Shown in pieces: positions 56,681 through 64,000 of a DNA stretch of 64,000 nucleotides (position 1 is the stretch's first letter; every line of letters starts with the position of its first letter). A program made the position numbers and the translations under genes. The notes below the pieces were generated by a model that was given only the letters and a program-made list of their open reading frames with translations, searched no databases and was not told where the DNA came from. This DNA is from Calliopum simillimum (taxonomy: Eukaryota > Arthropoda > Insecta > Diptera > Lauxaniidae): assembly GCA_951812925.1 (NCBI GenBank), contig OX638368.1, forward strand, positions 162,302,492 through 162,366,491. Reading direction: 5' to 3'.

Positions 56681-58469
56681 TTTTCAATTTGAAAAATTTT
56701 TAAGTTTCAAGTTTTCAATTTGAAAAAGTTGTAAGTTTCGAGTTTTCAATTTGAAAAAGTTTGAAGTTTCAAAATTTTCAAATTGAATATTATATTAAGA
56801 AAAATTTGTAATTATATTAAGAAAAAATTTAATTGTAAGTATTTAAAAAAATTTAATCATAGGTATTAAGATTTATTATTAATTATATTAAGAAATTTTG
56901 TAATTATGTTAAGAAAAATTTAATACTCAATATACTGAAGCTGCCAATATTATACGTATATTTTAGCTTCAACAAAGCAAGAGGGAAAAATATGATCAAT
57001 AAAAAAATTGCAGCATACGACGTACATACACACATATTTGTATATCGAAAATTGGTTGACATATAAAAAATGTGATCTACTAAGATATACAAATAAGACT
57101 TGTACCTCATAAGTAATATGAAAAATATTGTTCATACACACAGACACATACATATTTGCATACCGGAAATCGGTGGACACATGAAATATGTGAGATATAC
57201 AAATAACAAGTCTTATCATGATAAGTTTTAATATTTTCACCCAGTCTGAAGTTTCTGATAACCTGATACATTAATTTCAAATTCATATTGAAATTCTGGT
57301 CTAGGGGAGGGGGTACGTGGATATGAGTTTGATTATCTTGACCTTTGTTAGATTGTCATGGATCCTATATCAGTTGGTCAAAAAAATATTATAAGTATAT
57401 AATAGTGTAAGTAATACAAATACATAATCTATTTTTACATAGGAAAACATTATATTCGCCAGATAGCATGATTTTAATACCTAATAATATGAGTCATCGC
57501 TTCCGGTAACAATAAGTTTAAGAACTACCTCCATAATCTACTAAGGTATATGTTCACCATAACCCCATTAGCATATCAAATAACAACAACAAAAATACTG
57601 ACTAAATAACAAAAAAAATTAAAAACAAAGGAAACAACCACAAAAAATTACCTATAAAAAAATATGGCAACAATTTTTTACCTCCGCCAATTCTGGGAAA
57701 TTCTGCCAAGATATACTAGGAAGGGGCTCCTACAGGGGCACCTTCTGCCAAGAATCGGCTAATCCACCCTACTATAATCTTTTTCAGATACTTAGTTAAA
57801 GACCGAAAATTTTTTCTAATTTTTCGATTAAAATGAAAGGTACAAATATTTCGGAAAAATGTTACTAGGATTTTCTTTAGAACTCTTTCAGCCCTATCCG
57901 GAACTCTTATCAGAACTTCTGTACGAATAATCTTTTTCGGGTACTTAGTTAAAGACCGAAAATTTTTTCTAATTTTTCAATTAAAATTAAAAGTACATAT
58001 ATTTTGCAAAAATGGTACTTAATATTTTTTTTAGAACTCTTCGAGCGCAACCTAGAACTCCGATCAGAACTCCTCTACAACAAAATTTTCATTTTCGGAT
58101 ACTTGGAAAAAAACCCAATTTTTTTTTTTTTTTGATTTTTCGATTAAAATGAAAAGTACAAATATTTGGGAAAAATTTTACAAGGATTTTATTTACAACT
58201 CTTCGAAAAAAAAAAAAAAAACCAAAAAAAAAAAGTATAAAGAACTCCAAAACTCTTTCCTATGAGCTCAAAAATGTTTTCAGAACTCCTCTACGTGAAA
58301 AACATGGCGCTGAGCAAAAACGGTCCACCTCCGGTTTTTGGTCCAATTTCGCAGAACTATTTCGAATTTTGTGAAAGAACTCCAGAACTATTCCCAACGG
58401 ACCCAGAACTCTAAAAGAATTTTCGGTTTTCTAAAATCACAGAGCCAACTTCACATGATTCGAACTTAG

Positions 58470-59817
58470 GTGTTACAAAAATGATTCACGAGCAGGTGAA
58501 GGATTTAAGAAGGTAACCTGTTATAACGATAGATACGCACAATATAAGTCTACTGCAAGTTTACATTCTTATTAATAAAAAAAGATCGAATATGACCGTT
58601 TAAATTAATAAGAAAAGGTCATTCAAAAGTCTAGGACAAAAACAGACTTATTCCAATGTCATATTCCCTATATGAATTTCTGTTTGCAGCAGTATATTCT
58701 TGAAATTCCAACTTAAATCATGAAATTCTTATTAATTTCCTAACTTTCCGCATTATTTAATCAAACGCGAGTTAATTTTGACGCCTGTTCACTGACGGTC
58801 AGGCATAATTTAAAGCGCGACAAATTAACTGAAGCAAATAAATTACATCAATTGCGGCGAAACTGCGAGAATACTGGGGCCGTAACTTGTTAAATGCAGC
58901 GCAGTGCGTTGAAAATCCAACGATGATGTTTGTCAGACGGCAGTGGCACAAGGACCAATGGAATGGAGCAAGAAAATTAGACCAACTCTGTGATATAAAA
59001 ATTTGAGATACCAATTTAAAATAATTTTCTAGCTAAATTATTTGATACGTCATAAATGACCAAAATTATGTGTTGATTTTTGAAAAAACCCACTTATTTA
59101 TTGCGGTACAATTTCCATACATACAAAGGATTTCGATTTTGTGCTAACAACAACACATTGGAAAAAAGTTCGCATTGAGCTAGCCTGATTTTGCGTTAAT
59201 TAAAAATCCTTATATTGCGCTGATTAATTTTTTCACCGAACGAAAAAATCCTTGCATGTATCATGTTATAAAAGGACAGTAATTAAATTCGTGTATTGCA
59301 TGCAGCCCACCTACCGCGTCCAGGCAGCCCATTTTAAACGACTTTGCTTCTTTTTATTTCGGTGCTTTTGAATCTCGCAAAAAACGTGGTTAATACCTCA
59401 TTTACTCACTATGGTTATTTGCATTTCTCTTTCAACCATGCAACAAATAGAAAGTTTCGCCCCCTTTACATGTGGGCAAACGTAAATATTTTTGCATTAT
59501 TCTGCCACATCTCTCTGTTTGTGGTCGAAACCAAAAATTAATTTTCTGGTGAACCATGAACGAGTTTACACTCACTGTTGAGGTTTCAATTCTGGTAGAA
59601 TGTTGAGTGGGCGGACGAAGGGAACCTTATGAAAATGGTGGCAGGATTTAGACAAAAAAGAAATTATTCATTAATATGTACTTTTTCCAATCCTTGATTT
59701 GTATAAAACGAAGAAGAATAAAGCTAAGGGATTTTAAGAATAATTACAGTCACTTTAATGTCTAAAAAAAACTGAAAAGAAGTTATTCGAATAAGCAGTC
59801 TATTTTTTTCATGGCGG
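58470..59817. other. intergenic, no gene recognised
   Basis: AT-rich but without detectable repeats; probably unique DNA. Short open frames at 58799-59014 (minus) and 59344-59541 (plus) show no family. Confidence 0.4.
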
Positions 59818-59908
59818 TGAAATACCCTACACTGCAGCACTAAGTTTTGCCCAGAGCTAGCGCTAACTATTCCTAGTTTTGAGAGAAAAATTAAAGGATT
59901 ACCTCAAA
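59818..59908 (-). mobile_element. helentron-like fragment, copy H
   Basis: AAATACCCTACACTGCAGCA followed by GTTTTGCCCAGAGCTAGCGC matches the 3' part of the family in minus orientation. Only about 90 bp remain. Confidence 0.5.
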
Positions 59909-61799
59909 CCATACCCGACCTCGCGGCCAATTATATGAAAATTACTTTGACCTCACGGACCAAATCTAAATCAAATTATTGAAACCTAAAATTGCACCCA
60001 CAAATAATCGAAAATGCCAAACTTAAAGATATTGCGAGCGAAATCAAATAATTGAAAATGAAAATCGCATCGGGTGCTAACAGTCGAGAAAATCTGTTTT
60101 TTTTTACAAATATTTCGCCAAGTGTTATTTCTGCAAAAAAATGTTGGTGCGTGTTACAATTTTGTAGCTCAGTCGTGAAAGTTGTTTTCTTAAGATTTAC
60201 AGTTCATGAGTTATCGTAATTGTTGATCGAATAATTGTTGATCGTATTATTTGTAAAAAACAGATTTATCCACTTTTAGCAACCGATATCTCAGGAGGCC
60301 ACCACTTTTCAAGATTCGACTAGAACAAGAGTTCATACCCACTATTGGAAGAACACCCACAAAAAGTACAGCCTTTATACTATAACGTAGGTCATCCAGC
60401 CGCTATTACACAAAAAAACTGTCCGAATGGTCGGTGTGCACAACTGAAATGTTTCTTTGGTTCCTTATAAAACAGATGAAACAAATTTCAAACCAGCTTT
60501 TCGGCCACTTCTCAACATTATGTAGTGCTGAATACTAAAAAATACTTGCTTTAAACGAAGTTAAATTTTTTTTTTTAAAACTCTATATTTTGAAAAAATT
60601 TAAAAGTTTTTTCATTGAGATTGGATCACGAGAAAAATTTTAAAATAGAACACAAGGAATTTTTATTAACCCTTTCGACCCGGCTGGGACAATATATCCC
60701 AATTTACATATATATATTGTCCCAGCCGGGTCGAAAGGGTTAAATAAATTTTAAAATATAAAATTTAAATTTAAAACAAAAACAAAAATATTGAAGAGAC
60801 TTTGCTGGAATAAACCATTTACTAAATTAAGATATATTGAACGCAAAGAAAAAGTGCTAAATATAGACCAAAAGAAAAAAAAAACACATAAGCGGATATA
60901 TAAGAAAAATTCATAAAACTAAAGGAAAAACAAAAAATCAATTTAAGAAGATAATTGGGCATTTCTGGAGCAATCCCAGATCTGATGGACAATCCCAGAC
61001 CTCATCATTATTCTTTTGTTAAAAGGATCTAGATGGACGCAGGATCCTGTTTTACTTAAATATAATAAATGACACCATAATATGGAATATGGATTAGTAA
61101 TATTTTTTCTTATTGAGTTAAGTTTTTTTATATAATTTTAATAGAACTTTAATGGAATTTGTTTTTTTGTATAACATATCATACATATTAATTCTTATTT
61201 TTCCCCTTTTGGCAGTTAATTAATTAATTAATAGCATCAAACCGATTTTGTGATCACAACATCGTTCCTGTTGCTGCAAATTTTGTAAAATCCTATAAAA
61301 AGGATCAACTACTGTAAGTAGTCTTATTATTTAATTTACATACTACATACTTCTAAAAACGTAAATTGTTTTCAAATTTGAATTATTATGAGGTCACAAT
61401 TTAACTTTAGTACTTAGTACTATTTTGAAATCGAAAACTAAACTTAATTCTAATAAATGTCTTGGTGTTAAATTTGGATAAAACATGATTGAGTAATTTA
61501 TTTACAATTTCGAGATGGGATAAAAAAAAGGTCTAAAAATTATGTAAATGTAGGTCTCAAAACTAAATTAGGGGCTATTTCTAATTTAGTCTATGAAATA
61601 ACCAAGGATGGGGAGGGCATAGACATTGATGAATCAACATCTTCATTAATATCTATAAATCTGTTGGTTACTGAAGCTTTGTAGTATAATAATTAAAGAA
61701 ATGATAAATTTTGCTAACTGGCTGTAGACCCACAAAGCCGGGAGTCTAACTTCTTTTGGTACAAACTCCATCTTAAGTAACCATCAGCCACGTTACAAT
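59909..61799. other. intergenic with repeat fragments
   Basis: 60070-60250 is a diverged arm fragment of the 5.2-kb palindrome family (ACAAATATTTCGCCAAGTG, AAAAAAATGTTGG). 60255-60420 matches the unit of the 19.3-kb foldback (CAACCGATATCTCAGGAGGC, CCCACTATTGGAAGAACACC). The rest is AT-rich with no gene. Confidence 0.5.
60670..60739. mobile_element. 70-bp perfect-hairpin element at a TTAA site
   Basis: CCCTTTCGACCCGGCTGGGA plus CAATATAT forms each arm (28 bp, perfectly inverted) with a ~14-bp loop, flanked by TTAA at 60666-60669 and 60740-60743. TTAA targets and CCC tips are the piggyBac pattern. It is too small to be anything but a remnant or minimal MITE. Confidence 0.75.
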
Positions 61800-62075
61800 T
61801 ATATCCCCTTTATCCACTCCTAGGAGGTCCGTACAGTTATAACATTGCCTTTGGTCATATTTCCGAAACCTGAAGAAGATTACGGTAAAGTTCTTCCTCA
61901 AGCCCAAGGGAAAACGACCAAACTCTACCGACACATATACTTAATGTCATTCATACTTAAAATTGGTAAATTATGTTATAGACATATCAAAGGCAATTTA
62001 CTTTTCGCCGGGGGTGATCTCTTACCCATGTTGTGTTCCTTAATAGTAAGTGGTGTCCATATCAATCTCTAAAGC
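61800..62075 (+). pseudogene. reverse transcriptase fragment of a jockey-like LINE
   Basis: The plus-strand frame reads LVIFPKPEEDYGKV and then YRHIYLMSFILKIGKLCYRH, a decayed form of the conserved RT block 'VIFIPKPGK...YRPISLxSFxLKxxEKLVxRxI' of jockey-group non-LTR elements. Upstream and downstream similarity fades quickly into non-coding DNA. No relation to the minus-strand LINE next to it is shown. Confidence 0.55.
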
Positions 62076-62448
62076 AAAGGCTTAGACTGCATTTGTTGTG
62101 CTGAAGAAAAAGCTATTGCTGGCAAAATAAAATTTCAAAGCTTTGTGCCTTTGCAGAGAAACGCTGTGATATCACTGTTACTCTGTCTCTCCTAAGAATA
62201 CTAAGGATTCCAAACTCTTCCAGTGACTAAGAACTTACTATATGTAGTTATCTCAATAGGGCTCTGATTGAGATATTGAGGTACTGACACTTTGTAATCC
62301 TACCATCTCTAATCTAGCTATCAATCTCTTACTTTCAATCTCGTATCTTAGATCCCAATAAAGTGGAATTTTCAACACCTCTCTTGTTTTCCAAATAAAT
62401 TGCGTTGCAAAATATTTGTAAAGCACATCAATATACAAACGTACTACG

Positions 62449-63330
62449 TATTTTTTTTTTTTCACAAGCATACCGGACTGCTCTGCTGTTCAGCGGATCA
62501 GTGACAACGCGGGATACACGTTTTAGAGCTACAGATCATGACTGATCAACAGCTACATATTAAATCGAAATATGAACAAGAAACGAGAAAACGCAACACG
62601 AGCTAGGGGTTCAAGTGCAAGATTATTTTACATTTAAGGATAGCGATTGAGTCATCAAAAGAATATAAATGGTATAAACTGTTAAAATCGTTACAGATGC
62701 TACGGAAGGGAGTAAACTGTGCATAATTTGACCTACAATGTGACAATTTTAGAGGGCGAATGTGCCTTGAGTCTCTTCCTGGAACATTGAAATCTATTGA
62801 TTGAAGTAAAATTGGTGAATTCGTTTCGCCTATAATAATTTTATGCAAAAAAGTTACATTAAGCATTACTCTTCTACTATTCAATGAAGGTAAACGGATT
62901 AGTTTCAAACGGCTTACATATGAAGGCAGATTTTGGTCAGGATTCCACGGTAGTCCACGAAGTGCAAATAATAAAAATTGTTTTTGGACTGATTCTAGTT
63001 GATCACTATAGATTGTATAGCATGGATTCCATACAGGTGATGCGTACTCTAGGATAGGCCTCACAAGAGAAGTGTAATGAAGTTTCGTTGTATAAGGACC
63101 ATTAAATTCTTTGGCCCAATGCTTGATAAAGCCAAAAACACCTTAAGCTTTGTTAATGGTCAAATTTATATGGAATTTGAACTGTAGCTTTGGATCAAGC
63201 ATGACTCCTAGATCATTAAACCTTTCCACAGCTACCAGAGTGTGACTATTGATGGAATAAGAGAAGCTTAGAGCAGATTTTCTTGAAAATGTAATTTTCT
63301 TACATTTATTTAAATTTGATTCCATGCGAT
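62449..63330 (-). mobile_element. 5'-truncated non-LTR retrotransposon with RT C-terminal region and poly(A) tail
   Basis: On the minus strand the frame runs from about 63330 (NLNKCKKITFSRK, the block after the RT palm, then LGVMLDPKLQFKFHI). It passes through an in-frame TAA at 63145-63143 and on into VRPILEYASPVWNP and LESVQKQFLLFALRGLPWNP to a stop at 62605-62603. About 140 bp further an A run (T on the plus strand, 62449-62462) marks the 3' end. One premature stop and otherwise continuous coding imply a young dead-on-arrival copy. Clade not assigned with certainty. Confidence 0.75.
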
Positions 63331-64000
63331 TTACTTTATGTATATGAGAACATATATTAATAAGAAGTAAATGGTAAAATTACATATGTTAATGGTTCTG
63401 TATTAGAAGCACTGAAAAATACACACATACATTTGTGTAAATACACTCATATTGTACAAAAGATGTTAATTTAACAGAAGAAGAAAAAGAAAAAGTAAAA
63501 GTGAAAGTGAAAGCTAGGTAATTAAAGATAAAAACTTCCTGCATTTCAACCCCACTCCCACTTGCGAACACAAGACTGCGCTGCGGTGAAAATGAGTTTG
63601 TTTGCATGGTTTCCCAATGGGTTGATTATGACGCGAAAAATGAAAAACGTTTGAAGGCAGCTGCGGAAGGATTACAATAATAATTATTCTAGATAGCGAT
63701 TATACACACATCGACTTACGAGTGTAGACATGCACATGAACGAACATACAGCAACGTAGGTACAAGTACTATTCGTATGATTTTGTCACACCAGCACAAA
63801 AACATTTCAACAAAACGCCGCACATACATACATAAATGGCTCAGTAGGAATTAAAGGTCTCAAGAATAATTTTGTGGTAAATTTGTAATTTAGTATAAAG
63901 CCGTGAGTATTAAGGTGGAGGGAAATTTGTTTTTTGCGATTTTCAAAATGGCTCACATGCGAAAAGATGCTCCATTATATTCTTAAGGGGACATTCGCTT
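63331..64000. other. right edge, nothing recognised
   Basis: A/G-rich simple sequence near 63480-63510 and CATA repeats near 63820-63835. The final bases (TTAAGGGGACATTC from about 63986) could be the start of a TTAA-flanked TIR element cut by the window end, which cannot be tested here. Confidence 0.3.

Larger units (their letters stand above)
53950..57773. mobile_element. 3.8-kb palindromic element, AG...CT ends, 6-bp TSD (Polinton/Maverick-like ends?)
   Basis: Ends AGTAGGGTGGATAAGCCGAT and, inverted, AGTAGGGTGGATTAGCCGAT, flanked by ATAATC at 53944-53949 and 57774-57779. The uninterrupted host sequence GAATAATCTTTTTC exists at 57922-57936, confirming the duplication. Arms of about 1.1 kb each (53950-55130 and 56690-57773) carry short direct repeats near the tips (TTCTGCCAAGATATACTAGG type) and meet in a minisatellite. 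A 6-bp duplication, AG tips and long TIRs are the published hallmarks of Polintons, but no Polinton gene is present, so this is at most a non-autonomous relative. Confidence 0.7.
50676..58461. mobile_element. Foldback-like element, 7.8 kb with nested insertions
   Basis: Outer arms 50676-51670 and 57780-58461 are inverted copies. They start near TCATGTGAAGTTGGCTC and continue through AGAGTTCTGGGTCC and GGAGTTCTTTATAC to tandem units. The 8-bp sequence GAACTTAG flanks both sides (50668-50675 and 58462-58469). Arms built of ~145-bp tandem repeats with an 8-9-bp duplication are the architecture of Drosophila Foldback elements. The interior is occupied by a TA element (51680-53634) and a 3.8-kb palindrome (53950-57773). 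No element-encoded protein is visible. Confidence 0.75.

Noticed and set aside
1..64000. CRISPR array, bacterial operon or viral genome
   Set aside because: Short repeats are transposon-associated with irregular spacing; introns, polyA signals and fly transposons show nuclear animal DNA.

Overview
The window looks like AT-rich, repeat-dominated euchromatin of a higher fly (Diptera, Schizophora). A tephritid fruit fly is my best guess. The grounds are 58-63 bp introns, DINE-1-like helentron derivatives with a CTGG microsatellite and internal tandem repeats, a DD41D ('rosa'-type, described from Ceratitis) mariner, and jockey-like LINE pieces. I cannot fix the genus from sequence alone.

Only one convincing host gene is complete here. 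It is a four-exon secreted serpin on the minus strand (8968-11298, 654 aa), whose serpin fold is split by an unusual ~245-residue acidic/glutamine-rich insert. A possible last exon of another gene lies at the left edge (2-605). No tRNA, rRNA or CRISPR is visible; a tRNA-derived SINE head is possible near 23.7 kb.

The rest is layered transposon debris, much of which can be delimited to the base by terminal inverted repeats, target-site duplications (TSDs) and occasionally an interrupted paralogue. Left part (3.6-8.8 kb): a MITE, a 587-bp element built around 12 copies of a 14-bp motif, a 1.3-kb near-complete palindrome, and a TA-flanked TIR element ending just beyond the serpin polyA site. Middle (12-36 kb): a LINE 3' end, a TTAA-flanked element carrying a head-to-tail pair of helentron-like elements, a foldback with a nested TIR element, an 862-bp hAT MITE with a perfect 8-bp TSD, a three-layer nest at 25.5-28.8 kb (9-bp TSD host, a Helitron and a TA element inside), and a second helentron pair on the opposite strand at 34.5-36.1 kb.

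Right part (42-59 kb): a palindrome made from Tc1 transposase 3' ends, a TIR composite at 44.3-48.9 kb, a 1302-bp mariner with one frameshift, and a 7.8-kb Foldback-like element (50676-58461). That Foldback contains a TA element with a pogo-like zinc-finger relic, and a 3.8-kb palindrome with AG...CT ends and a 6-bp TSD, itself interrupted by an 893-bp TA element. The last 3 kb holds two LINE fragments.

There is no multi-gene pathway. The candidate novelties are the insert-bearing serpin, the nested foldback system with motif-array ends, and several non-autonomous families whose repeated short motifs look like transposase-binding sites.
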